Shown here: in pieces, positions 20,650 through 30,989 of the stretch
Numbering within the stretch: position 1 is the stretch's first letter
How the letters are laid out: each line of letters begins with the position of its first letter
Origin: Tritrichomonas musculus
Taxonomy: Eukaryota; Parabasalia; Tritrichomonadida; Tritrichomonadidae
Direction of reading: 5' to 3'
Length of the DNA: 64,000 nt
NCBI GenBank assembly: GCA_039105265.1
Contig: JAPFFF010000033.1
Span: forward strand, 310,001 to 374,000
The notes under the pieces: generated by a model
The model's input: the letters and a program-made list of their open reading frames with translations, nothing else
Database searches by the model: none
Told to the model about the DNA's origin: nothing
Program-made: the position numbers and the translations under genes

Positions 20650-22680
20650 ATGAATAAGAAATCGTTCATATTATCTTCAGCAGGATTAAAAAATCTAGTC
20701 CAAAATCAAAGTTATGGTGATGACTTTAAATTTATTTTTGGGGAGCATGAGATCCAAACGAAAAATCTCTTTGCAGAATTTATTTCTCCATATGTTTCAC
20801 AAATACATCAATCAGATCCAACAATTACTTCCATTCATTTTCCTAACAATAATTGTACCAATCAGTCGAAAACAAACTATTTATCTAAAATGAGTGAAGA
20901 AGTGTTTTCTCATTTTGAATCAATCAGTAAAGGTGACTCGATTGATATTGACAAAGAACAATGTTTTCAACTACAAATAATCTCGATTCTTTTAAAAAAC
21001 AAAGAAATGTTCAAGAAACTTGACGAACTTTTTGATGATGAAAAAGAAGAAGAAAATTTTGAGGAAAGAATCAGCGAAAAACTCGATCTTGTTTCATTTC
21101 TTGAGCTGAATTCATATTCAGCAGAAATGTGTAATCAGAGTAAAACTGTTGAATATATTGCATCCAAATTATATTCGATTGATGTTAATCAAATAATTGA
21201 CCTTTCGAGGACGGTTTTTTATTCAATTTTGAGGAACGCCAAACTGACGATTGAAAGCGAAGACTGGCTTCTTGACCTGATTTACAGATTCATTAGGAAA
21301 GAAGAAAAGCAAAAGTGCCAATTTTCAATGGATGACGGTTTAACTGACACTTATTTCTATGAAGAGGTCAATTTTGACTTTTTGAGTGAAGAGAAATTGA
21401 AAGAATTCATTGAAAAATTTGATCCGAATGAAATGACAGTCCCACTCTGGAACAAAGTCAGGAAGTGCTTCTACTTCAGCATGAGAGAATCACGGCAAAA
21501 ATCATCCAAGCCATCAAACAAAAGGGAAGGAAACGGTTTCTATCGTCACACTCAACGATGCGCTGAAAATATCGTCGTTGGAGGACGCGATGATTACAGT
21601 CAGATTGGCGAAAACCCGACCTGTAAAAGCAATAATGACGCAGTCATCCACCCTCCTCGGAATTTGCAGCTGGATCCGTCTTCGCTCCTGTCTTACTCGG
21701 CCTACCGCCAGCACGCGGTTTCTGTCACTCGTTCGGGCTCTCTGATCGGAGTTGGCGACAACAGAAACGGCCGAATCAGCGGCTCGCTCGCGAAGACAGT
21801 CATCAGCAGATTCAAAGAGTTTTCGATGAATGACAGCAGCGGGCGGCGGCTCATTCCGGTTTCTGCTGTCTGCACTGATTACGGCACTCTCTACATGTTC
21901 ACAAAAAGTTGTGGCAGCGGGAGGCAGCTCGTTTTCTGCGATAATGGAATAAACGAGGGCACCCCAGTTTTTCTTGACATCGGCAATCAAATTCCAGTGT
22001 CACTTTTCGGCGGTCATTATCATGCAGCTGCGATCTGCACCGACGGCAAAGTCATCTTCATCAACCGCGGCCCAGTCATAAATTCGCCATCGTCGCGCAT
22101 CGATGCTGTTTCTCTTCCTGGCGGCGAGAAGGCGACGATGGTTGCCTGCCTCAGCAATTCAGTTTTTGCGCTGAGCTGGAGCGGGCGGGTCTTCGCGTCA
22201 GTCGTCGAATCAGGGAGCTGCGTCCTCAATTTTTCAGAGGTTTCAGAACTGTCAGGCCAAAAAGTCGTCTGGCTGTCCGGCTCGCACAGTCACTGCCTGG
22301 CAGTCAGCAGTGAAGGCCGAGTCTTTGGACGTGGATCAAACGGTTATGGCGAGCTCGGCTTTGAGCAAGGAAGAAGTGAAGTTCCCTCTTTCACTGAGAT
22401 TTCGTCTCTTTCTGGTCAGGAAGTCAGGGCAGCCTACGCCGGATGTTATCACTCACTTTTCGAGAACAATGAAGGCAAAGTCCTCGCCTGTGGACGCAAC
22501 TATTATGGCCAACTCCTCCTCAAGAGTGGCCCAAGCAATGAATGCTTTTATTCGCCAGCAGAGACGACGATCAAAGGCGGTGCCACTTTTTGTGTTGCAG
22601 GTGACGATATGAGTGCTGTTTTCATCGGTGGAGATCCGCCGCCAAACACACCAAACACGCCAGTCCGCTATCAACTCTAA
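20650..22680 (+). CDS. BTB/BACK-like protein with RCC1 repeats
   Basis: A 676-residue protein. Residues 1-110 resemble the BTB/POZ-like N-terminus of large trichomonad families (DDFKFIFGEHEIQTKNLFAEFISPYV). Residues 110-280 are helical and BACK-like. From about 300 the sequence becomes a beta-propeller of RCC1-type repeats (VGDNRNGRISGSL, FGRGSNGYGELGF, LACGRNYYGQLLL). RCC1 propellers bind proteins or chromatin; a BTB domain could mediate dimerisation or cullin-3 recruitment, which is inference here. The start has a TCAATTAAAATG context. Base composition changes sharply: the first 840 bp are AT-rich like the surroundings, while 21500-22680 is much richer in G+C, which also opens spurious antisense frames. 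Confidence 0.8.
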   Translation: MNKKSFILSSAGLKNLVQNQSYGDDFKFIFGEHEIQTKNLFAEFISPYVSQIHQSDPTITSIHFPNNNCTNQSKTNYLSKMSEEVFSHFESISKGDSIDIDKEQCFQLQIISILLKNKEMFKKLDELFDDEKEEENFEERISEKLDLVSFLELNSYSAEMCNQSKTVEYIASKLYSIDVNQIIDLSRTVFYSILRNAKLTIESEDWLLDLIYRFIRKEEKQKCQFSMDDGLTDTYFYEEVNFDFLSEEKLKEFIEKFDPNEMTVPLWNKVRKCFYFSMRESRQKSSKPSNKREGNGFYRHTQRCAENIVVGGRDDYSQIGENPTCKSNNDAVIHPPRNLQLDPSSLLSYSAYRQHAVSVTRSGSLIGVGDNRNGRISGSLAKTVISRFKEFSMNDSSGRRLIPVSAVCTDYGTLYMFTKSCGSGRQLVFCDNGINEGTPVFLDIGNQIPVSLFGGHYHAAAICTDGKVIFINRGPVINSPSSRIDAVSLPGGEKATMVACLSNSVFALSWSGRVFASVVESGSCVLNFSEVSELSGQKVVWLSGSHSHCLAVSSEGRVFGRGSNGYGELGFEQGRSEVPSFTEISSLSGQEVRAAYAGCYHSLFENNEGKVLACGRNYYGQLLLKSGPSNECFYSPAETTIKGGATFCVAGDDMSAVFIGGDPPPNTPNTPVRYQL

Positions 22681-22718
22681 GCAATAAAAATTGAATTAAA
22701 ATTTTATTCAAAACTTGA

Positions 22719-23130
22719 TTAAGGGCGTTTCTGAGATCTCATAGAATCTAAAAATTAACCTTACAAATTCATAAAAATGATCGTTTTTCATTCAATTTTA
22801 AAATCGAAATAACGTCATGGTTTATGATGTTAATAAATCAATATCATAGCAAATGTAAATTAAAACGATTTGTTAAAAAAAGTATGGGAACCAAATTGTG
22901 AATTTGATATTTTAAAACAATTAAAGGTTTTATTAAAAAAATTCATTTCCATACTTTTTTTATAAATTTAGCCTTTTATTCATTGACAAAGTATCAATAC
23001 AAACGATTACAAATTGAATGAGTTATTTTCACTTTTCGATTCCTTCATATTTAACTATGTGTACGTTTAAAAACTACTAATTTGATGGTCTAATTTTAAA
23101 TTCTATGAGATCTCAGAAATGCCCCCTTAA
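22719..23130. mobile_element. 412-bp MITE-like element with TTAA ends
   Basis: The left end TTAAGGGCGTTTCTGAGATC and the right end, read in reverse (TTAAGGGGGCATTTCTGAGA), continue together through TCTCATAGAAT, giving terminal inverted repeats of about 30 bp with one or two indels. Both ends carry TTAA, which fits a piggyBac-type target; TA duplication by a mariner-type element is the alternative. Inside, AAAAAAAGTATGGGAA near 22875 is inverted near 22950. It has no coding capacity. Confidence 0.7.
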
Positions 23131-23139
23131 TAAATAAAC

Positions 23140-23825
23140 TGTTTTTCTTTTTTGCATACAATTCAATTTTCAATTTATTATTGAAAATCAATAACTAGGC
23201 TTTTGTGTCCATATAAAAAAGTTTCCATTTTCTAACTTTTTGATGAAGCTTTAAGAATTTTAATGGATACAATTTTTGAAAATCCTCTTTTTGAGAGAAT
23301 TTTTTGAATATCTGTGTCCATAAAATTTTTTTTGGACATATAATATTTCTTTTGTAAAAAAACGAAAATATCATATTCATTTTTCTACATTTTTTAATTT
23401 ATCTTGCTAAAGAAAAAAAGTGAAAGTAGATATCTTTTTTTTTCTCAAATTTTGAAAAATACTCTCAATTTTTTTTCTTTAAAAAAATTAAAAATATTTT
23501 CGTAAAAATATAATTATATGTATTATTTCTTCAATATTTCATTACTATATAACTATATAAAAATATATTTTTAAAATAAAAAAAAATATTAAAAATATTA
23601 TAATATATTGAATAAAATTTAGGAATATGTATTTTACAAATCAAATACATAATATTATAACAAAGATTAAATAATAAATTAATAAAAATATTAAACAATA
23701 TAAATAAATATTTATGTATAATAATATTTACAATCTCATTTATTATTTAACCACGACGATCAAATATCCATTTAATTCATTGGAATTAATTAATTGAAAA
23801 TTAAGAGAGTATCCAAAATTGAAAT
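23140..23825. other. AT-rich gene-poor stretch
   Basis: Only very AT-rich sequence, with several TGTCCAT words near 23207 and 23312. A 61-codon minus-strand frame at 23195-23380 has no recognisable content and I do not call it. Confidence 0.5.
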
Positions 23826-23940
23826 AAGTGTGTCCAAATGGATATTTTGGACACTCAATAATAACGAACAAAATTTTGTATCCAGAGCTCACTTTTTGAA
23901 TTTAAATGGACACTTTTGTTCGTTATTATTTAAAAATATT
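23826..23940. repeat. Short inverted repeat
   Basis: AATAATAACGAACAAAATTTT near 23868 is inverted as TTTTGTTCGTTATTATT near 23919, and GTGTCCA/TGGACAC words flank both sides (23829, 23859, 23911). It could fold as a hairpin of about 17 bp or be a small decayed MITE. Confidence 0.5.
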
Positions 23941-24545
23941 TTGTAAATTTTTTCAATTTTATGTTTTGGAAAATGAAATTTATCTCGTTTTTTCCAATAT
24001 CAATTCAATAAATTTTTAAAAATACGAAAAAGGAAATTTATTGAGAAATGGAACCTTTAGTATATAAATTCAATTTTATTTAAATATTTCAAATAATTGA
24101 AATAAATTATCAGGTTTGGCACTTTTTTAACTCAGATAATCGATAATAAAATGCTATCGATTGGAACTTTTTATTGATGAATTCGATTATCAAGTATGAA
24201 ATGTGATACAAAAAAAATATGCTTTTGATATAGAATCTTGATTAATCGAAATTAATACCTGAAAAAACCATTAAAAATAGTATTTTAATGGCATAAAATA
24301 AATATATTCTAACTTATTATGTAAAAGAATCTGCTTTTATTAAATTTTATAACAGATATGTGAAGTAATCAGTTAAAAAAGTTTGCAAGATTTTGATACG
24401 TTAAAAAATTTTCAATATTGATAATCGATCTTATATTATTATTCATTATTGATATCAGAGATAAAATTTTTGATTTGATATTGATATCAGAAAAATGGAT
24501 CAATTATCGTTATCGAAAATCGAGACTTAACAAGCCTACTCGCAG

Positions 24546-24547
<2 letters not shown>

Positions 24548-24583
<36 letters not shown>

Positions 24584-24795
24584 TAATTTATTGAGCATAT
24601 CTGATTCGATTTTTTTCAAATCAAATGTTCATTTCTAATTAACGTTTAATTCAATGAATTCAATTGATGCAACTCTAGTTTTCAGTATTTGCTTTGTTTT
24701 CTAGAAATTGATAAAAATATTACACATCGATTCACCTTGTGGCGTGAGTTTTTGAATTTTGATAAGAAAAGTTAAATGCTTAATATCATAAATGA
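24548..24795 (-). repeat. Retroposon-like repeat, copy 2
   Basis: The partner of the repeat at 19928-20195. A long poly-T run (about 28 bases) is followed by homologous sequence to about 24785. Because both copies share the poly-T start and the same inner end, they look like reverse-strand retroposed copies. Confidence 0.55.
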
Positions 24796-24799
24796 TATC

Positions 24800-26020
24800 A
24801 TTTTGCTGATTATTTTTTTATCCCATTCAAAACATGAACGTCATAAAAAAAATCTCATGTTTTCACTTCATTTTAGCTTTTTTTCTTTAATGTAATTAAC
24901 CTTAGAATTTCAAATTTTCAGATTTTATATTGAACTTTAGACATTTTCAATTTATCAGTATTGAAGAAATTCGAAAATATTCAAAAAAGCAGAGTAAATA
25001 TTATGAGAAAGATTTTAATAGTATGCAATAATGTATTTTGCAGAGGTGCAAGAGCTAAAATAACGTATTTTTTAATAATTTAATTTATATTTATCTCCAT
25101 AAATAAAAAATATTTTTCAAAAACAATTTCAAAATTATTTTTATATATAAGAAATATTTATAATATATAATCATCCATCATCAAAAAATATTAAAAACAT
25201 AAGTTTTTTACACCATCAAAAATCCTAAAAAAAAAAAAAAACAATTTAACAAAAAGCATGATTTATAGATCAATTTATTAATAGTAAAAATAATTATAAC
25301 AATAAATGGTTAATAGCCTTTACTTATAAATTTAATAAACAAGTTATTGTACAGGGCAGAAAATGGAAATAAATGCAATTAAAATGGAAAATATGGTCAT
25401 ACATCAATAATATAACCGTTTTAACATATTCATTTATATTTTATACATATATAAAATTTTAGGTTAAAATTTGACGCCTAAATTTTTGCAAAGAACAAAT
25501 TGAGATAATTCTAAGGTTATAAAAATAATATGACCAAAAATAAATTGAATTTTTATAATATTTTGAATTAACTTATTCTCAATTTTCTAAAACATTCATA
25601 ATTTATTCCCATGGTGTTTTTTGCAAAAGTGCAAAAAAGTTTCAAACTTTTTTTCTGATGTAAGATACAAGGTCAATATTGACCATAACCACCGAGGTCA
25701 ATAAGTATTTCTCGAAAGATTTTAAAGGTTAATGATAACTAAAATAGTTATATATGTAAGTCATATTTTATATATCATATAAAATTTTGATTTTTTTGAA
25801 AAATGAAAGTGATGATTAACCCTTGCTTTTTGTACATTCAATGATGTTATACATTGCATTTTCGTTAAGAAAATTAAAAATGTTTAAAAATTACGTTAAA
25901 TGAAATGTTATGTGAAAAAAGTTAGGGTTAACCCTTTTTCAATATCCTAGTTTCTTCTTTGATTGAACTATTCGTGTCTTTCTGCTCCTTTGATTTAACT
26001 AGGGGCACTAATATGATATG
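24800..26020. other. AT-rich intergenic
   Basis: No gene seen. An AGGGTTAACCCT palindrome lies near 25922 in AAAAAAGTTAGGGTTAACCC. The rest is featureless AT-rich sequence with short A and T runs. Confidence 0.5.
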
Positions 26021-26027
26021 ACAAATT

Positions 26028-26358
26028 ATTGCGGAATCTTTTCAAAAAACTCATCGTGAAGCTCTTTTGTTCTTGGAATATGCATCTTAACTGAATCAAG
26101 AGAATTTTCAATGAAGTGATTCGCTCTTCAATACCAAAGCTGGGATTTCAAAGACACGCTATATAAATTAATATCTCCTCCAACAGTCAATTTTAGTTCT
26201 ATAGCATCTATTTTAGAATTTATTTCATCACAATTTATTGAGAAAGGTTTTTCTGATCCACCAACAAATGCTCCATCTAAAGGGTTAAGCTTTGTTAAAA
26301 ATATATTTCCTTTCAATATTGTCAGACCATCTGTGTGGATATCTAGATGGAGAAACAA
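26028..26358 (-). pseudogene. Element gene remnant, unknown
   Basis: A minus-strand frame with about one interruption and no start. It includes GAFVGGSEKPFSINCDEINS and, nearer the 3' end, HIPRTKELHDEFFEKIP. Its place directly downstream of a Polinton integrase suggests it belonged to the same element, perhaps as a structural protein, but no family is recognised. Confidence 0.4.
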
Positions 26359-26420
26359 AATTGCATACTTAATTTATTCAGAGAGAAGAGTATGAAAATT
26401 CACTTGTTTGGTTAACAAAT

Positions 26421-27131
26421 TTAAATTTTGACAATTTTACTGTTTTCGAGTTCCGGGTTATCGAACATCTCTTTTGGAGAACAATTGATTCTGCTATGAA
26501 ATGTGCTATTGTAAATGTCTATCAATTTATTCATTCGCTTTATTGAAAACCACTTATATTTGGCGTCAATACTTTGCTTCTCTCCTTTCTCGGTAGGGAT
26601 ATTCATGTCTCGCAAAGTTCGTATAAACCTGTCAATAATACCCAATGAACTATGATTTTGGTCAGTTATTATTTGAACAATTAGATGATTAACGCTTAAT
26701 AGTTTCAAATTATTTTTTTCAACAAACCCTTGCTCTTCATCGGAAGTCAATTTATTGGGGTGATATTTATTGATGAATTCAGTCAAAGTCTCCCTTATAC
26801 TTGTTGCTCGTTTGTCTTTTAGTGGTAAAGCTACTGCGAAATGATTGTTTGTCCCAATAAATATATGCCAGAACCGCGGATATATATCCGAGCCACGCGA
26901 ATTGTCCATCAAATCATGAAACCAGCAGTTCGGTGTAGTCGAAAATATCTTAATATAATAGGGCTCAATCTTACGTAATTTAACAAAATGGTCTTTCAAT
27001 CTGGAGTCTACTATCTGTTTTAGCTGCTTTTTATTGACCTCCGGAAACTTCTCCATCACCTTATTGACGACATGATTATAGGTTCTGAAGTGGAGTATGT
27101 CTATATAATTATTCACTTTTTTTACCCTCAT
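26421..27131 (-). CDS. Polinton rve-type integrase, short
   Basis: A 236-residue frame related to the integrase at 55954-57360. It shares HSSLGIIDRFIRTLRDMN and the surrounding core, with TSDEEQGFVEKNN in the position of the second core block and FHSRINCSPKEMFDNPE near the C-terminus. It starts at ATG 27131, only 25 bp from the start of the divergent small protein at 27157. It is shorter than the other copy because the N-terminal part is absent. The role in the family is insertion of element DNA. It is part of an old, incomplete element. Confidence 0.75.
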   Translation of the reverse strand: MRVKKVNNYIDILHFRTYNHVVNKVMEKFPEVNKKQLKQIVDSRLKDHFVKLRKIEPYYIKIFSTTPNCWFHDLMDNSRGSDIYPRFWHIFIGTNNHFAVALPLKDKRATSIRETLTEFINKYHPNKLTSDEEQGFVEKNNLKLLSVNHLIVQIITDQNHSSLGIIDRFIRTLRDMNIPTEKGEKQSIDAKYKWFSIKRMNKLIDIYNSTFHSRINCSPKEMFDNPELENSKIVKI

Positions 27132-27156
27132 TATGCTACTTTTTATGTAAAATCAA

Positions 27157-27396
27157 ATGGGAATTAAGGATTTTTTCAGAAAAGTTGGGAACGGTATAAG
27201 AAAAGCCGGTAGATGGGTGCGCAATAGAGCCCTCCCTGCTGTTGGTCGTATCGCAAAGCCGATTTTAAATATGATTGGGGCACGTCCTGGGCATAACCCT
27301 CTCAACATTCCCCAAATTCCGTGGGGATTCAATCCCCAGCCTTGGGGAGATGGGGAATATACTAAAATTCTCAAAAAAATGGTTATAATATTTTAA
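27157..27396 (+). CDS. Small basic amphipathic protein (capsid-cofactor-like)
   Basis: A 79-residue protein starting MGIKDFFRKVGNGIRKAGRW, an amphipathic basic helix, then a basic stretch and a Gly/Pro-rich tail (PLNIPQIPWGFNPQPWGDGE). The layout is like the MAFG-type protein at 57655-57978 of the younger Polinton. It recalls adenovirus pVI/pX-like cofactors with a membrane-active N-terminal helix; that link is by analogy only. Divergent from the integrase. Confidence 0.6.
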   Translation: MGIKDFFRKVGNGIRKAGRWVRNRALPAVGRIAKPILNMIGARPGHNPLNIPQIPWGFNPQPWGDGEYTKILKKMVIIF

Positions 27397-27488
27397 AATT
27401 CATTATTTGTGCCTAATATTTGATTATACTTCTGTATATATTTGTTATTTATTATATTAATAATTAATATTAATTATTATTATTATAT

Positions 27489-27524
27489 CAAAAAAACCAT
27501 GAGTAGCTACTCATGGTTTTTTTG
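27489..27524. repeat. Perfect 36-nt palindrome
   Basis: The left arm CAAAAAAACCATGAGTAG is followed directly by its exact reverse complement, centred on AGCT. A related half-site, GAGTAGCTACCCATGGTTTTT, lies near 27558. It is about 90 bp past the small gene and ends in a T-run, so it could act as a terminator or 3'-end hairpin. Confidence 0.8.
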
Positions 27525-27539
27525 TGGAAATAATTTGTT

Positions 27540-28380
27540 TTTCCTTTATTAAGTGTGAGTAGCTACCCATGGTTTTTTGAAAATTAAAGAACTCTCCAAA
27601 TTTACAGTAAACCAACTCTAAAAATCAATAATTTAGGTGTTAAGAGATAAAGTAAATTATAATTCATTATATTATATTTATAATAATATATATATTTTGT
27701 TTAATTTCATTTTTTAAATTTTTTCCCCAAAAAATCTTCTTGGGGAAAAATCCCCAAAACATAAACCATTCAATTTCATTCAATTTTTCCCCCAAATAAA
27801 GCTTGGGGATTTTTCCCCAGGGGATGAAAATCGAAAAATTTGCTTTTTTTTTTATTTTATAAATAATTTCTATACATGGTCATATAATTAAAAATTGCAT
27901 TCCCCAGAAAATCTGAGCAACAAATTATTTTAATATATTATTCTATTTTTTCAAATTGGAAATTAAAGGATGGATTTAAATATACTATCGAATAAAGATA
28001 ATTTTTTATAAGTTAATCCATTAAATTCTTTTAAAAAAGAAGAATATTATATAAAAATAATTTTTTTTAATAAAGAATGCATGCCAACCATGATAGAGCA
28101 AATGTAGAACTTTATAATTTAACTATATTTGAATAAATTTAAATCATTTTTTTTTAATTCATAATAAATTTAAAACCGAAACTTATAAATCGTTAATATT
28201 TTTATGAATATAATATTTAAAGCCAAAAATATAGTAATATTAAAAAAAAACTTTAAGATTTAACAATAATTTGACTTTAAAAAGCCCGCCGAATTTATAC
28301 TTAACGTCAAGTTTAAATTCATTTTAAAAATATCTTTTGATGTGATATGTTTTTTCATATCATTTTTTATTAAATAAATG
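27540..28380. other. AT-rich spacer with GGGGA clusters
   Basis: No gene. Around 27720-27830 there are repeated CCCCAA/TTGGGG words in both orientations (for example CTTGGGGAAAAATCCCCAA). Similar words occur at 27310-27355 and 29978-30015. Confidence 0.5.
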
Positions 28381-28400
28381 CCGAAATATAGCCCACTGTT

Positions 28401-29155
28401 GATACCAAGAACAGAGAGATTGAAGCACTCAACGACATGATCAATGAATTGAATTCAACAATCAAAGGACTCAATGTACAGATTGCAGGATAACAATCAA
28501 CAATTGGAGCTAAGAACAGAGAAATCGAAGCACTGATTGGCAAGATCAGCGAGATGACAGCTACATTTGAATCCCTCAATGTCAAGACTACAGAACTTCA
28601 AACAACTGTTGGAGCCAAGAACAGAGAGATTGAAGCACTCAACAGCAAGATCAATGAATTGAATTCGACAATCGAAGGACCCAATAGGCAGATTGCACAA
28701 TCACAATCAACTATTGAAACAAGGAACAGAGAAATCGAAGCTCTAAAAGGCAAGATCAGCTAGTTGCAATCAACAAATGAAGCCAAGGATAGAGAGATCG
28801 GAAGCCTCAATGACAAGATCAATGATTATAATTCAACAATTGAATCACTCAATTGCACGATTGCTGAACTTCAATCCACTGTTGAAGTCACAAACAGAGA
28901 AATCGAAGCCATCAAATGAAAGATCACTGAATTGACCAACGAAATCTCAAGATTGAACTCTGAAAATAAGAACCACAACAACAAGTTGAACAACTTAATA
29001 CCAAGATTTCAGAATTACAATCAAAAATCGAAGCCGAATATCGGGAAATTAAATCCCTCAATTGAAATATTAGTGAATTATGATCAAAAATTAATCGCTC
29101 AATGGCAATATCAGCGAATTGCAATCAACGTCCGAAGCCAAATATCGTGAAAATT
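28401..29155 (+). pseudogene. Coiled-coil repeat protein, decayed
   Basis: One frame encodes tandem 35-residue (105-bp) coiled-coil repeats of the type NREIEALNSKINELNSTIEG. It is interrupted by in-frame stops near 28491, 28761 and 28917, and the last repeats drift into other frames. The base composition is less AT-rich than the flanks. Long coiled-coil proteins of this sort are common in trichomonads and function cannot be assigned. There is no start codon or promoter at the 5' edge. I take it as a host gene relic. Confidence 0.65.
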
Positions 29156-29159
29156 GCGA

Positions 29160-29950
29160 TCAAAAATTAATTGCTCAACAACATAAAATATATAGTTGGT
29201 AGACAAAAGTCAATTTCGGGACAAAATCTGCTTCATTTTTTTAAATGAATTTAAAATAAGTTTTTCTCATGAACAATTTGGAATAATTCAATACTTTTAA
29301 TAGATTAGTCTATAATACTTTATATTTATTCTATTTTGATGGCTATTTAAAGTAAACATTCTTTATATATGATTTTTTCCTTCATTTAATTGTTTTTCAG
29401 AAAAATGATGATTTCTTTATATATAAAAGGAATACTACCTTAACACTCTACATTAATATTTGATGCAATGCATTACATCTTTTGAGAATTTAATAATTTG
29501 ACTGTTTACTGTAGGTATCGAATTTTTGCCACTTTTTTGAATTTTCATAATTTATCGAAAATTTTGTTAAAATATGGTTTTATATATTTCTATCTTAGTA
29601 GTTCCATTTTAACATTATTTTATTATCATATTATCAAATGAAAATTATATATATAATTAAAAATATAAATGATATTTAGTATTTAATAAGATAACTTTAT
29701 ATTTATAATATCGAAAGCTTTCGGAAAAAAATTTTCGTTTTAATAATTTCAAACACTTTTAAAGCAACTTTATATTTTCTCATAAAAATTTGCAATAAAT
29801 TATTATTAGAGAAAAACAAAATTGCAAATTCCAAACGTTGATAAATATATGAATAGACAGCATTTGCACTTTTGCTATTTGATTTTTCAAAATTCATCAA
29901 ATATTTCAGTAAATATCATAATATTTCCTATATTTTTATTTCAAAAAAAA
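29160..29950. other. AT-rich intergenic
   Basis: No gene or clear repeat seen; long A/T runs only. Confidence 0.5.
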
Positions 29951-29954
29951 AAAT

Positions 29955-30254
29955 TTGAAAAGAGATGGTTACATTTCCCCAAGGATTTCCCCCATGGGGA
30001 AAAATCTTCCCCACAGTGAGACCATTACTGGGCATATTGGTATGATAGGTAAAATTGGCAGCGGAAGAGCAGATGTTTTGCACCAAGGAATCAACAAGAT
30101 ACCAAACGAAGGAATCAAAGACAGATTGAATGGCATTGTTGCCCGCGAAAATGAAGGATTTCAACGAATTACTGACGGCGCTAGAGATGGAGCGAATAGG
30201 GTAAATATCTACAACATCTCTAGCGACCCCTATCCCATTATTTACATGGAATAA
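29955..30254 (+). CDS. Small unknown protein, possibly element-derived
   Basis: A 99-residue frame, Gly- and Arg-rich and less AT-rich than its surroundings, with GKIGSGRADVLHQGINKIPN and an amphipathic region after it. The 5' part overlaps a CCCCAAGG/GGGGAAA palindromic patch (29978-30015), so the real start may be internal. No family is recognised. Its composition and place between element-like genes suggest an old element gene. Confidence 0.35.
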   Translation: MKRDGYISPRISPMGKNLPHSETITGHIGMIGKIGSGRADVLHQGINKIPNEGIKDRLNGIVARENEGFQRITDGARDGANRVNIYNISSDPYPIIYME

Positions 30255-30346
30255 ATACTCAAATAAAATTGGCGCCAATTGACCAAGGAAGTATTCTTCA
30301 TATTAAGTAGTGGGCAACCTATTTGATATTTTTTTGTTTCAAGCAA

Positions 30347-30974
30347 ATGTCAGCAGATGCGATTGAAAAGGAGATTGTTATTTGCCCCGCAAACTTGGCA
30401 GAGCCAATTGACGTTCAGGAAGAGGAACAAGAAAAAACTGGCGAAACAAATAACCAAAATAATACTGAAAATAATTCTTTAGATGTAAAGGATTCTCTTT
30501 GCGAAGGTGGTCGAATTATACCACCAAAATTTGTCGAAAAGAAATCAATCAATTCATTGTCCGAAGATGAACGAGCACTTATAATTGCAAACGCAAAAAT
30601 GGTAAGACTAACCGCATTTCAACGTTAAATTCTTCAAAAAAGGTAAGACTCAAATAACGAAGAAGAAAGAGACTCCCCAAACAGACAATCAATTATTATT
30701 TGAACATATCATTGAATTGAACGCCAAAGTTGATAGATTAATGCAGAAACACAAGAAATTGAAGCGAAGATATCAGACTCTACAAGATGATTTGTATGTT
30801 GATTCAGAAGATATTTCACAAACAGAACCTCAAAAATTACCTCTACAACAAGAACCTCAACAAGAAGTTCAGCAACCACTTGCAACGCAAGAGTCTGCTA
30901 CGCAGCCAAAAGTCACAACAAGAAGTGTCAGAAGTGTTAAGAATGGGGGGAGGTCCCAAATTACATTCCTATAA
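30347..30974 (+). pseudogene. Unknown Glu/Gln-rich gene in two pieces
   Basis: The first part (30347-30628) starts MSADAIEKEIVICPANLAEP and is acidic. The second (to 30974) is basic and coiled-coil-like (VDRLMQKHKKLKRRYQTLQD), then Gln-rich with a basic tail. They lie in different frames, with about one interruption. They may be one gene. No family is recognised. They probably belong to the neighbouring old element. Confidence 0.4.
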
Positions 30975-30989
30975 ATTGAATGTGAAATG

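Larger units (their letters stand above)
26028..27400. mobile_element. Polinton fossil fragment
   Basis: Three adjacent Polinton-type parts: an unknown gene remnant (26028-26358), an integrase (26421-27131) and a short basic amphipathic protein (27157-27396). No AGTAGTATA terminus was found nearby, so the ends are lost or different. It is broken and older than the element at 41993. The related small frames at 29955-30974 may be a continuation. Confidence 0.6.

Noticed and set aside
21514-22674. Antisense frames opposite the RCC1 part
   Set aside because: Shadows caused by high G+C codons of the sense gene; no motif on the antisense strand.
25915-25945. GGGTTAACCC as telomere-like DNA
   Set aside because: A single 12-bp palindrome without any tandem repeat; chance in this composition is not excluded.
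27153-27374. Minus-strand 73-codon frame with Arg/Pro-rich content
   Set aside because: Exact antisense of the small basic element protein, whose start, composition and relatives support the plus strand.
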